DNA of 21,082 nt from an uncultured Collinsella sp. (GCA_902470095.1 CABRFG010000040.1:1-21082); one strand, 5' to 3'. Positions 7,437 to 14,517 are shown, numbered from the stretch's first letter. Notes: generated by a model from the sequence alone, not told the origin. Numbers and translations: made by a program.

Positions 7437-7961
7437 ATGTCGGACGATCTTCATCAAACCACGTCGGGCAAGCGCCGCGACGTTATTAGCTGGGACGAGT
7501 TCTTTATGAGCGTAGCCATCGCCGCGCAGCGCCGCAGCAAGGATCCCAATACGCAGGTAGGCGCGTGCATCGCCAGCACCAACCACCGCATCCTTTCGGT
7601 GGGCTACAACGGTACGCCCTCGGCACTCAACGACGACTTTTTCCCGTGGGGCACGAGCGATGACCCGCTACAGGACAAGCACAACTACGTAGTCCATGCC
7701 GAGGCCAACGCCGTGCTCAACTACCGCGGCTCGCTCAAAGACCTTGAGGGTTCCACGGTCTACGTCACGCTGTTCCCGTGCCATGACTGCGCCAAGATCC
7801 TGGCGCAGGTGGGCGTGGGCGAGGTTGTCTACCTGGACAATAAGTACGCCGACACCGACGACGGCCGCATCAGTCGCCGCATTCTCGACTCCTGCGGCAT
7901 CAGCTACCGCCAGGTCATCGTCGATGTCCACATCGGCACCGGGGAACAAACTCAGCAGTAG
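7437..7961 (+). CDS. Deoxycytidylate (dCMP) deaminase family protein
   Basis: A 174-residue zinc-dependent deaminase that most likely converts dCMP to dUMP for thymidylate synthesis. The zinc and catalytic motifs are complete: HAEANA (His87, Glu89) and PCHDCA (Cys115, Cys118). NTQVGACI and GYNGTP are the usual substrate-binding stretches of the family. The start is ATG at 7437, preceded at eight bases by GGAGG; the upstream ATG at 7401 coincides with the probable -10 box. ComEB proteins of other bacteria belong to the same family, but no competence genes lie nearby. It shares a 29-bp inverted-repeat bracket with coaX. No terminator is evident directly after it. Confidence 0.9.
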   Translation: MSDDLHQTTSGKRRDVISWDEFFMSVAIAAQRRSKDPNTQVGACIASTNHRILSVGYNGTPSALNDDFFPWGTSDDPLQDKHNYVVHAEANAVLNYRGSLKDLEGSTVYVTLFPCHDCAKILAQVGVGEVVYLDNKYADTDDGRISRRILDSCGISYRQVIVDVHIGTGEQTQQ

Positions 7962-7996
7962 CGGCAGCGTGTGCTAGCGCCGGGCGTCGGCAAAAG

Positions 7997-8025
7997 CAGC
8001 TAAAAAGCCCCGTCCTAAATTGACT
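7997..8025 (-). repeat. 29-bp inverted repeat, right copy
   Basis: This is the reverse complement of 6422-6450 with one mismatch. It begins 36 bp after the dCMP deaminase stop codon. No duplicated bases flank the pair, so it is not an obvious transposon end. Confidence 0.85.
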
Positions 8026-8098
8026 GCTCGTGAAAGTCGTGTCCGCGCGCATGGACGGCTCGTGAGCGGGTACATGGCTGTAGTAACATAGCTCTGTC

Positions 8099-8114
8099 CG
8101 CGGGCGCGCCCGCG
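8099..8114. promoter_or_regulatory. 16-bp GC palindrome upstream of the NifU-like gene
   Basis: CGCGGGCGCGCCCGCG is a perfect palindrome 22 bp upstream of the GTG start codon. It lies just after a weak -10-like TAACAT (8084-8089). It could be an operator or a leader hairpin. GC-rich composition makes such palindromes less surprising. Confidence 0.35.
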
Positions 8115-8136
8115 TTATTGTGAGAAAGGAGCCCCT

Positions 8137-8415
8137 GTGGCTGTTAACGAAGAGCTGCTTAAGAAGGTTCTTGAGGAGATCCGCCCCAACCTGCAGGCTG
8201 ACGGCGGCGATATGGAGTATGTGGGCGTCGACGACGAGGGCGTCGTCCAGCTTGAGCTTCAGGGTGCCTGCGCCGGCTGCCCTATGAGCGCACTGACCCT
8301 GTCCATGGGTATCGAGCGTATCCTCAAGGAGCATGTGCCCGGCGTTACGCGTGTCGAGCAGGTCAACGCCTCCGGCGAGGCCGAGGATCTGTACGACGAG
8401 TATGCGCCGTTCTAA
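8137..8415 (+). CDS. NifU-like C-terminal domain protein (Fe-S cluster scaffold)
   Basis: A 92-residue protein made of a single Nfu domain. Such proteins hold a transient Fe-S cluster between subunits and pass it to apo-enzymes. The diagnostic pieces are the N-terminal helix ending IRPNLQADGGDMEYVG and the cluster motif CAGCPM (Cys45 and Cys48), followed by the GIERILKEHVPGVTRV helix. The start is GTG at 8137, preceded at a normal distance by GAAAGGAG. No suf or isc genes are in view, so it appears to be a stand-alone carrier. The C terminus adds a short acidic tail (EAEDLYDEYAPF). Confidence 0.93.
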   Translation: MAVNEELLKKVLEEIRPNLQADGGDMEYVGVDDEGVVQLELQGACAGCPMSALTLSMGIERILKEHVPGVTRVEQVNASGEAEDLYDEYAPF

Positions 8416-8460
8416 GATGCGAAAGCTGCGGGCGATGTGCTCCGCATAGACGTCACGCCC

Positions 8461-8499
8461 AAATGTGCGGCTGCGAGCGAAAGGCCCGCGGCCGCATTT
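8461..8499. terminator. Hairpin between the NifU-like gene and lgt
   Basis: CGGCTGCG (8468-8475) pairs with CGCGGCCG (8487-8494). The stem continues across a two-base bulge with AAATG/CATTT. There is no T run after it. It ends 26 bp before the lgt start, so it is either an inefficient terminator or a leader structure. Confidence 0.35.
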
Positions 8500-8524
8500 G
8501 TATGTAGGGAGCAGGGGGACCGAT

Positions 8525-9346
8525 ATGCTCAACGACCTCTACCATATGCTTGATCCCGTCGCCATTTCGGCGGGGCCCATCACCATCTACTGGTACGGCT
8601 TGGCCTATGTGGTCGGAGCTCTGCTCACGGCGGTCGTCATGTATCGCACGCAGCGTCGCTGGGGTTTCGACATTACGGTTGACGACCTGACGAGTGTCGT
8701 GGTCGGTGTGGTCTTTGGCCTTATCATCGGCGCCCGCCTGTTCTACGTCATCTTTTACGGCGACGGCTACTACTGGGCACATCCGCTCGAGATCTTTGCC
8801 ACCAACGAGGGCGGCATGAGTTTCCATGGCGGCCTGGTGGGCGGCATCATCGGTGGCGTGCTCGTGTGCCGTATGTACAAGCTCGATGCCTGGACCATCG
8901 CCGACCTTGCCGTTATCGGTGCTCCGCTGGCCCTGTGCCTGGGGCGCTGCGCCAACTTTGTCAACGGCGAGCTGTGGGGCAAGCCGACCGATCTGCCCTG
9001 GGGCGTGATCTTTGGCGGTACCGCGGGCGATATGCCGCGCCATCCCTCCCAGCTCTACGAGGCGTTTCTCGAGGGCATTGTGCTCTTCTGCATCTTGCAG
9101 GTGCTCAGCCGCAAAAAACCACTGCTACCCCAGGGCACGTTTATGGGCGTCTTCGTGATGGGTTACGGCATCGTTCGCTTCCTCATTGAGTTTGTGCGCG
9201 TGCCCGATGCCCAGCTGGGCTATCTGCTGGGCGGCGTCATCACCATGGGTCAGCTGTTGAGCCTGCCACTCGTGATTGCAGGCCTGGCGCTCATCATCTT
9301 TGCCCTCCGCCGCAACCGTCCCCAGCGCGTCTACCTCGACGCCTAG
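8525..9346 (+). CDS. lgt: Prolipoprotein diacylglyceryl transferase
   Basis: A 273-residue inner-membrane enzyme that attaches diacylglycerol from phosphatidylglycerol to the lipobox cysteine of preprolipoproteins, the first step of lipoprotein maturation. It has about seven hydrophobic segments. The Lgt signature GRCANFVNGELWGKP (residues 140-154) contains the essential Arg141, Asn144 and Gly152 equivalents. GGMSFHGGLVGG (96-107, with His101), HPSQLYEA (173-180) and GIVRFLIEFVRVPD are also typical. The start is ATG at 8525, six bases after AGGGGG. A strong terminator follows 10 bp after the stop. Confidence 0.96.
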   Translation: MLNDLYHMLDPVAISAGPITIYWYGLAYVVGALLTAVVMYRTQRRWGFDITVDDLTSVVVGVVFGLIIGARLFYVIFYGDGYYWAHPLEIFATNEGGMSFHGGLVGGIIGGVLVCRMYKLDAWTIADLAVIGAPLALCLGRCANFVNGELWGKPTDLPWGVIFGGTAGDMPRHPSQLYEAFLEGIVLFCILQVLSRKKPLLPQGTFMGVFVMGYGIVRFLIEFVRVPDAQLGYLLGGVITMGQLLSLPLVIAGLALIIFALRRNRPQRVYLDA

Positions 9347-9356
9347 CCGCCACATA

Positions 9357-9393
9357 CCACCACAAAGGGGACAGGCACCTTTGTGGTGGTTTT
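9357..9393 (+). terminator. Rho-independent terminator of lgt, built from a GGGGACAGG hairpin
   Basis: A perfect 12-bp stem (9357-9368 with 9378-9389) encloses a nine-base loop containing GGACAGG. It is followed by TTTT. From memory this hairpin is a recurring intergenic sequence in Collinsella. Confidence 0.8.
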
Positions 9394-9416
9394 GCCGGGC
9401 AACGATGACAGAACCG

Positions 9417-9472
9417 TAACGTTTCCCCAGATAAAACCTGCCAAAATAAACCTGTCCTTTTTTGGCAGGTTT
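9417..9472 (-). repeat. 56-nt dispersed repeat, copy 1 (minus orientation)
   Basis: Its reverse complement matches 14307-14362 at 50 of 56 positions without gaps. It contains GGACAGGTTT and GGCAGGTTTTATCTG. An internal 11-bp stem (9434-9444 with 9462-9472) makes it a hairpin that ends about 20 bp upstream of the next start codon. Confidence 0.8.
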
Positions 9473-9492
9473 CTAGAAAGGCTATTCGGACT

Positions 9493-11676
9493 GTGAAGGA
9501 TTCCGACCTCTCCGCAACGGCTGCGCGCGACGCCGCCCGCATCGTTTGGTTTAAGCGCTATCCCGCCAAGCAGACGCTCGTCGCATTTTTGCTCGCCCTG
9601 CTGGCGACTACGGCGTTTTCCATCGATCCCGCCCCGGTGTCGAGCAACGCGGTCCTGGCGATCGACCCCAAGGCGACGGGCACGCTCTACGTGTGCTACG
9701 AGGTACTTCTCTCGTTTGCCGGCCATACCGACGCAGTGATGCTGCTCGCGCTTGCCTGCTTGCTCACGCTGCCGTTTCGCTATGTGTTCTTTGGCCGCGG
9801 TGACGCTTGGCGCCCGTCGGTCGTGCTGCCATCGCTGTTCTTTGCCGTTTGCATGGTGTTCGGCCGTAGCTACGACCTTACCGATTCGGCAGAGATTGTG
9901 CTGGGCGACAAGGCACGCGTTATCTGCGCCTGGATTGGCGGCGCGGGCTGGATGCTTCTGGCGATTGTGGCCTTCTATCTGGCTTTTGAGTTTTTGGATT
10001 GGTTGAGCTCCCGCCGCATTCCGTTTTCGGAGACCCACTTTGGCCGCGTGTGGCGTGTTGCCCACGCCGTGCTCTCGGTCCATCCCTTTGTCGGGCCGTT
10101 TCTTGTGCTCATGATTGCCTGGGCGCCCACGCTTATCGCCTCGCTGCCCGGCCTCTTTATGGGAGATACGGGCGCGCAGATCCGCCAATGGTTCAACTAC
10201 CCCAACGGCACGAGCGATTACCTGCGCCTGCTTAACCCCAACGTGCTGCTCAACGGCCATCATCCGGTGGTGCACACGGCCATCATCGGCTCGTGCGTGC
10301 AACTGGGGCTTTCGCTGTTCAATAGCGCCAATGCGGGCCTTGCCATCTACACCTGTGCCCAATTTGTCATCACGGCCGCCTGCATGGCCTATTCCATATC
10401 GTCGCTGCGCAAGCTAGGCGTGAGCCTGCCGGTCCGCGGCGTGATCTTGCTGTTCTTTGTGTTTATGCCCATGTTCTCCAACTACGCGGCCCTGCTTACC
10501 AAAGATGTGCTGTTTGCCGACGCGTTTTTGGTGCTGTTGGTGCAGACCGTGAAGCTTGTGGCATGCGGCCTGCCCCGTCGCGATGCCAATGCCGAGCGTG
10601 CGGGCGAACAGAGGCCCGTGCTCTTTGTGCGCCATGACTGGCTGCTGCTCGCTATGGGCGCCATGGGTTCCACGTTTCTGCGCAACGGCGGCCTGGTGTT
10701 TCCCCTGGCGGCATGCGTAATCGCGGCGGCGTTTTGCGCATGGGACGCGCACGTGGCTCGTCGTGCAGCCAAGCAGGCTGGTGCTGCGCCTTCGGGCACC
10801 ACCCCGCGTTTCCGCTGGGTGGGAGTTCTTGCGGTGCTTGCACTCTGCCTTGCCTCTAATATGTACTTCACCAAGGTCTTTATGCCGGCACATGACATCA
10901 CGCCTGGTTCCAAGCGCGAAATCCTCTCGATTCCGTTCCAGCAGACGGCTCGTTTTGTCCAAAAGCACGACGGCCTCAACTCGGGCGTCAACCCCACGGT
11001 TAAGGAGGACGGCACCATCGTGGAGGCTCCTTGCGACGGCTTGGTGACCGACGAAGAGCGTGCCGTGATCGACCGTGTGCTCAAGTACGAGAATCTGGGC
11101 CGCCGTTACAACCCGGATAAGTCGGACGCCGTCAAAAATTGCTTTAACGAGTACGCCTCGCAGGAGGACATCAAGACCTATTTTGAGGTGTGGGCCCAGA
11201 TGTTCAAAAAGGATCCCGAGTGCTATATCTCGGCGCTCATCAATAACTACTACGGCTACTTTTATCCGAGTGCCCGCGATGCGTGGGTCTACAGCACGGC
11301 GCGCAGTGCCGAGATTATGGCGAAGCCCGATAACCTCAAGTACTTTGACTTCCATCCGGTCGATAGCAAAGCCGTGCGCCGGTGCGACCACCTGATTAAC
11401 CTGTACCGCGTGGCGGTGCAGCGCATTCCGTTTATCTCGCTCACCATGAGCTCGGCCACCTACGTGTGGATCATGATCGTCGTGGTGGTCTACCTGTTGC
11501 GCCGCCATTCGTGGCGCGCGCTGGCCATCTGGATACCGCTGCTGGGTGTGCTCGCTGTGTGCCTGATTGGTCCATGTAACGGGTCGACCTACATGCGCTA
11601 CCTGTACCCGGTCATTGCATGCATGCCTTTCGCCATCGGCGCCACGATCACCCGCAGCGACCGCCTGTGGACCTAA
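9493..11676 (+). CDS. Large polytopic membrane protein, GT-C glycosyltransferase-like (possibly DUF6020)
   Basis: A 727-residue protein with roughly a dozen hydrophobic segments and a soluble block near residues 470-620. Between segments it carries MGDTGAQIRQWFNYP (residues 223-237) and NPNVLLNGHHPVVHT (248-262). An acidic residue early in the first large loop and a following HHP motif resemble the layout of GT-C membrane glycosyltransferases that use polyprenyl-phosphate sugars. I think it belongs to the DUF6020-type group, from memory and unverified. The likely role is transferring sugar to a cell-envelope glycan outside the membrane (inference). The start is GTG at 9493, with GAAAGG about 12 bases upstream, which is rather far. 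No other glycan genes adjoin it. The 56-nt repeat hairpin lies immediately upstream, and a weak hairpin (11684-11716) follows. Confidence 0.6.
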   Translation: MKDSDLSATAARDAARIVWFKRYPAKQTLVAFLLALLATTAFSIDPAPVSSNAVLAIDPKATGTLYVCYEVLLSFAGHTDAVMLLALACLLTLPFRYVFFGRGDAWRPSVVLPSLFFAVCMVFGRSYDLTDSAEIVLGDKARVICAWIGGAGWMLLAIVAFYLAFEFLDWLSSRRIPFSETHFGRVWRVAHAVLSVHPFVGPFLVLMIAWAPTLIASLPGLFMGDTGAQIRQWFNYPNGTSDYLRLLNPNVLLNGHHPVVHTAIIGSCVQLGLSLFNSANAGLAIYTCAQFVITAACMAYSISSLRKLGVSLPVRGVILLFFVFMPMFSNYAALLTKDVLFADAFLVLLVQTVKLVACGLPRRDANAERAGEQRPVLFVRHDWLLLAMGAMGSTFLRNGGLVFPLAACVIAAAFCAWDAHVARRAAKQAGAAPSGTTPRFRWVGVLAVLALCLASNMYFTKVFMPAHDITPGSKREILSIPFQQTARFVQKHDGLNSGVNPTVKEDGTIVEAPCDGLVTDEERAVIDRVLKYENLGRRYNPDKSDAVKNCFNEYASQEDIKTYFEVWAQMFKKDPECYISALINNYYGYFYPSARDAWVYSTARSAEIMAKPDNLKYFDFHPVDSKAVRRCDHLINLYRVAVQRIPFISLTMSSATYVWIMIVVVVYLLRRHSWRALAIWIPLLGVLAVCLIGPCNGSTYMRYLYPVIACMPFAIGATITRSDRLWT

Positions 11677-11683
11677 CCAAAGA

Positions 11684-11716
11684 TTGGCGCATTGGGGTCA
11701 GGTTGCTTTGTGCCAA
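11684..11716. terminator. Weak hairpin after the GT-C-like gene
   Basis: TTGGCGCA (11684-11691) pairs with TGTGCCAA (11709-11716) with one mismatch. Its loop GGGGTCAGGTTGCTT resembles the GGGGACAGGCACCTT loop region of the lgt terminator. A run of seven T at 11743-11749 is too distant to complete a standard terminator. Confidence 0.35.
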
Positions 11717-11747
11717 GGGGCTGCATCATCACGACGCCTTCATTTTT

Positions 11748-11777
11748 TTGTTTATCTCACAGGCCAGTAGGTATATC
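11748..11777 (+). promoter_or_regulatory. Possible promoter for yebC
   Basis: TTGTTT (11748-11753) and TATATC (11772-11777) are spaced by 18 bp in an AT-rich patch 72 bp upstream of the start codon. Other AT hexamers nearby (TATCAT, TATATT) are equally possible -10 boxes. Confidence 0.3.
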
Positions 11778-11848
11778 ATTTATAGCGTTTGTTTATATTG
11801 CCCGAGCATCTGCGCTGGGCTTTAGGTCGAAACCGATAGGAGACACGT

Positions 11849-12655
11849 ATGTCCGGACACTCTAAGTGGGCCACAACCAAGCATCGTAAGGGCGCGCAGG
11901 ACGCCAAGCGTTCCGCCCTCTTCTCCAAGCTCAGCCGCAACATTACCGTTGCTGCCCGTCTCGGCGGCGACCCGCTGCCCGAGAACAACGCCAGCCTCGC
12001 CGCTGCCGTTGCCAAGGCCAAGGCTCAGTCCATGCCTAAGGACAAGATCAAGTCCGCTATCGACAAGGCTTTTGGTTCGGGTGCTGACGCCGCCGTCTAC
12101 GAGAACATCGTGTACGAGGGCTACGGTCCCGCCGGTGTCGCCGTCTACGTCGACTGCCTGACCGACAACCGCAACCGTACCGCTGCTGATGTCCGTTCCG
12201 CCTTCTCCCACGCTGGTGGCAACCTGGGCACCTCCGGCTCCGTCGCCTTCCAGTTTGAGCGCAAGGGCCAGATCGTCGTCGCCAAGGAGATCCTGGACGA
12301 GAACGCCAAGAAGGAGACCATGATCGCCAACGGTGCTGCCGGTGACGAGGATGAGTTCATGATGGCCATCGCCGAGGCCGGCGGCGAGGACTACGAGGAC
12401 GCCGGCGAGGAGTGGATCGTCTGGACTACTGCCAACGAGGTCATGGCTGTCTCCAAGGCGCTCGAGGAGCAGGGCGTCCAGGTCAAGGGCTCCGAGACCA
12501 CCATGGTCCCGACCACCCCGACCGAGGTCTCCGGCGCCGACGCCAAGAAGGTTCAGCGCCTCATCGACCGTCTTGAGGAGCTCGACGACGTCCAGGATGT
12601 TTACAGCACCATGGACATGACCGACGAGGTCATCGCTGCCCTCGAGGAGGAGTAG
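11849..12655 (+). CDS. yebC: YebC/PmpR/TACO1 family protein
   Basis: A 268-residue cytoplasmic protein of the universal YebC family, recognised from MSGHSKWATTKHRKGAQDAKR at the N terminus and NIVYEGYGPAGVAVYVDCLTDNRNRT in the middle. Family members have been described as DNA-binding regulators and, more recently, as factors that help ribosomes through proline-rich stretches; which applies here cannot be read from sequence. It is longer than the usual ~240-250 residues, mainly through extra acidic sequence around residues 150-190 (ENAKKETMIANGAAGDEDEF, then GGEDYEDAGEEW). The start ATG follows AGGAG at six bases. In many bacteria yebC neighbours ruvC; here it does not, at least within the window. 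A terminator follows about 70 bp after the stop. Confidence 0.95.
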   Translation: MSGHSKWATTKHRKGAQDAKRSALFSKLSRNITVAARLGGDPLPENNASLAAAVAKAKAQSMPKDKIKSAIDKAFGSGADAAVYENIVYEGYGPAGVAVYVDCLTDNRNRTAADVRSAFSHAGGNLGTSGSVAFQFERKGQIVVAKEILDENAKKETMIANGAAGDEDEFMMAIAEAGGEDYEDAGEEWIVWTTANEVMAVSKALEEQGVQVKGSETTMVPTTPTEVSGADAKKVQRLIDRLEELDDVQDVYSTMDMTDEVIAALEEE

Positions 12656-12724
12656 CGCCTACACGGGTTAAGCCGTGCATATCTGGGCATAATGAAGCGA
12701 GCATGCAAGCCTCGTGGAATAGAT

Positions 12725-12766
12725 GAGCCGGATCCGCGTGCGTAGAGCACCGGACCCGGCTCTTTT
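12725..12766 (+). terminator. Rho-independent terminator after yebC
   Basis: GAGCCGG (12725-12731) pairs with CCGGCTC (12756-12762), and the stem extends inward past a mismatch to TCCG/CGGA. TTTT follows. The T run is also the first base of a consensus TATAAT. Confidence 0.75.
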
Positions 12767-12771
12767 ATAAT
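12766..12771 (+). promoter_or_regulatory. Consensus -10 (TATAAT) at the foot of the yebC terminator
   Basis: A perfect TATAAT sits 50 bp before the amaP GTG start. The -35 position falls inside the terminator stem and shows no TTGACA-like hexamer. If real, this promoter drives the amaP-DUF2273-asp23 cluster. Confidence 0.45.
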
Positions 12772-12821
12772 GATGCGAACCGTTTTGCATTTCGAGAGCC
12801 GAGATTTGAAGGGAGCGCCAC

Positions 12822-13367
12822 GTGCGCGTACTCAAACGAGCCCTAGCGATCGTGTATCTTGCCGCCGCCATCGTGGCGCTGGGTACGCTTGTCTGCCAGT
12901 TTTGGGGGCCGTATACGTATCGCTTTATGCTGCTGATGCGCGACCCCATGCCGCGCATTGTCGTGACGGCATGCGGCGGAGTTGTGGCGATTGGCGTGCT
13001 GGTAAGCTTCTTCCGCCTGATGTTTGCTCGTCGCGAGCCGTCCTGCGTGCATCCGGCGGGGGAGCGCAATATCGAGGTCACGCTCGCGGCGCTTTCTTCG
13101 TGCGCCAGGGCTGCTGCAGAGCGCGACGATCGCGTGATGATCGAGCATGTCGAGGCCCGCGTCCAAGGTTCCGACGATTCGCACGTCCGTTTTAAGGTCG
13201 AGGCTATCGCGCTTGACGATAAGGACGTGGCATCTTTGGCTACCGCGATGCAGCAGCGCATCGAGGAAGCTTGCGACACCATGCTCGGCACGCCGGGTAC
13301 GACCACGCGCGTCCGTTTTTTGCCGTCCAAGACTACCGTCCAGACCGTGGAGGTTTCCGGTGAGTGA
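12822..13367 (+). CDS. amaP: Alkaline shock response membrane anchor protein AmaP
   Basis: A 181-residue membrane protein with two hydrophobic segments (about residues 8-28 and 45-68) and a cytoplasmic C-terminal domain of about 110 residues. This is the layout of AmaP, which anchors Asp23 to the membrane in Staphylococcus. Sequence similarity alone would be modest; the call rests on topology plus the downstream DUF2273 and Asp23 genes, the same gene order as in Firmicutes. The start is GTG at 12822, seven bases after GAAGGGAG. Its stop overlaps the start of the next gene by 8 bp, indicating translational coupling. Confidence 0.78.
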   Translation: MRVLKRALAIVYLAAAIVALGTLVCQFWGPYTYRFMLLMRDPMPRIVVTACGGVVAIGVLVSFFRLMFARREPSCVHPAGERNIEVTLAALSSCARAAAERDDRVMIEHVEARVQGSDDSHVRFKVEAIALDDKDVASLATAMQQRIEEACDTMLGTPGTTTRVRFLPSKTTVQTVEVSGE

Positions 13368-13737
13368 TACCAATCAAGATAAGACCGCTCGTACGCCGCG
13401 CCTGACGATTGACCAGAGCGCCACGCCGGCGAGCGAACCTGTTGATTCCAAAGCAGAGGCAACCGAGTTACAAGACGCGGCAGCCGCGGATTTTGACGAG
13501 GCTATGGGTCTCATCAAGGGTACGGGCGCTGCCATCTGGAGCTATGCTGTGCGTCATCCCAACACCACGCTCGGTGCCGTCGCTGGCTTTATCCTCGCCG
13601 TGTTGGTGCTCACGCTCGGCCTGTGGGACACGCTCGTCATTGCATTCTTCGTGCTGATCGGCGCCGTGATCGGCCAAATTCGCGACGGCGAGAACGGGAT
13701 CGTCAACTTCTTCGGCCGTCTGTTTAGCGGCCGCTAA
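13360..13737 (+). CDS. DUF2273 small membrane protein of the Asp23 cluster
   Basis: A 125-residue protein with a hydrophilic N terminus of ~60 residues and two closely spaced hydrophobic segments (about 71-88 and 91-107), followed by IGQIRDGENGIVNFFGRLF. The double-segment core HPNTTLGAVAGFILAVLVLT is typical of DUF2273 proteins, which accompany AmaP and Asp23. The family is usually only ~60-80 residues long, so the N-terminal extension is unusual. The start is GTG at 13360, six bases after GGAGG and overlapping the end of amaP. The frame runs further upstream antisense-free but without a ribosome binding site, so the longer version is rejected. Confidence 0.8.
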   Translation: MSDTNQDKTARTPRLTIDQSATPASEPVDSKAEATELQDAAAADFDEAMGLIKGTGAAIWSYAVRHPNTTLGAVAGFILAVLVLTLGLWDTLVIAFFVLIGAVIGQIRDGENGIVNFFGRLFSGR

Positions 13738-13781
13738 TATGTATTCGACTGTCGCATCCGCGGCAGGCATAAGGAGGAACC

Positions 13782-14309
13782 ATGGCTTTTAATACGAAGG
13801 TCGATGTAGCCGATACCGAGCTCGAGGAGAACGAGGCGGTCGTCGCCGAAGCCGAGGATGTGACGCTCGAGGACGAGGCGCTCGTCGAGGCCGAGTCCGA
13901 TGCGGACGAGGACAACGAGGAGATGGACGAAGAGGCGGACGAGTCCGAGGACTCGCTGACCTATTCCAACGGTGTGATCGAGAAGATCGTTGCCATGGCC
14001 ACCCGCGAGGTTCCGCACGTTCTGGGCATGAAGGGTAACCTCATGCACTTTGTGCAGGAGCAGTTTGGTGCCGAGAATCTGACCAAGGGCGTGACGGTCG
14101 AGGTCACCGATGACAATCGCGTGGTCGTCAACATCTCCATCATTATCGAGTACGGCGCCTATGCGCCCGCGATCTTCGACGATGTCAAGGCACGTATCAC
14201 CGAGCGCCTTGCCGCGATGACAGGCCTTGAGGTGGCGGGCGTCAACCTGCGCATCGAGGACGTCATCACCCCCGAGGAGTACGAGCACCGCACCAGCCAG
14301 CACGAGTAA
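13782..14309 (+). CDS. asp23: Asp23/Gls24 family envelope stress response protein
   Basis: A 175-residue cytoplasmic protein. The first ~56 residues are almost entirely acidic (runs of Glu and Asp such as ADEDNEEMDEEADESED). The Asp23 domain follows: LTYSNGVIEKIVAMATREV, GMKGNL, KGVTVEV, NISIIIEYG, ARITERLAAMTGLEVAGVNLRIEDV. It matches the staphylococcal protein closely along this stretch. Asp23 is an abundant protein that coats the inner membrane face through AmaP and is linked to envelope stress. It is preceded by AAGGAGG at a good distance and lies 44 bp after the DUF2273 gene, so the three genes probably form one operon. The stop codon falls inside copy 2 of a dispersed repeat. Confidence 0.92.
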   Translation: MAFNTKVDVADTELEENEAVVAEAEDVTLEDEALVEAESDADEDNEEMDEEADESEDSLTYSNGVIEKIVAMATREVPHVLGMKGNLMHFVQEQFGAENLTKGVTVEVTDDNRVVVNISIIIEYGAYAPAIFDDVKARITERLAAMTGLEVAGVNLRIEDVITPEEYEHRTSQHE

Positions 14310-14362
14310 CCTTCCAAAAAGGGACAGGTTTGTTTTGGCAGGTTTTATCTGCGAAAACGTTA
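14307..14362 (+). repeat. 56-nt dispersed repeat, copy 2 (plus orientation)
   Basis: It matches the reverse complement of 9417-9472 at 50 of 56 positions without gaps. It starts at the asp23 stop codon. AACCTTCCAAAA (14308-14319) pairs with TTTTGGCAGGTT (14333-14344) with one mismatch, so the hairpin seen in copy 1 is retained. Confidence 0.8.
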
Positions 14363-14406
14363 AACGGCCGACCGCGCAAGCAAAAGCGTGGCCGGCCGTT
14401 ATTTGT
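14363..14406 (+). terminator. Terminator-like hairpin after asp23
   Basis: A 15-bp GC-rich stem with a few mismatches (14363-14377 with 14386-14400) encloses an eight-base loop. It is followed by the weak T-rich stretch ATTTGT. It directly abuts the dispersed repeat. Confidence 0.6.
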
Positions 14407-14446
14407 ATGCCCCCCGATGTAGGCATACCGCTCGTCTAACTAGGGG

Positions 14447-14474
14447 TTGCAATCGTCGCGTTCCGCGTTACCCT
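14447..14474 (+). promoter_or_regulatory. Possible promoter for the YitT-family gene
   Basis: TTGCAA (14447-14452) and TACCCT (14469-14474) are spaced by 16 bp, 44 bp upstream of the start codon. AGGGGTTGC occurs both at 14442 and just before the start codon (around 14505), a short direct repeat. Confidence 0.35.
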
Positions 14475-14517
14475 AATGGGCGCATTGTTTCCAAATTGTT
14501 AACGAGGGGTTGCCGTA

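Noticed and set aside
6422..8025. The 29-bp inverted pair read as transposon ends
   Set aside because: No transposase inside, no target-site duplication at the flanks, and both enclosed genes are housekeeping. Kept only as an unexplained repeat.
7997..8025. The right 29-bp copy as a promoter for minus-strand transcription
   Set aside because: No -10 sequence occurs at the spacing seen for TATACT after the left copy.
9343..11508. Long minus-strand frames opposite the GT-C-like gene
   Set aside because: Composition is skewed to Arg, His and Gln, as expected of antisense frames; no motifs.
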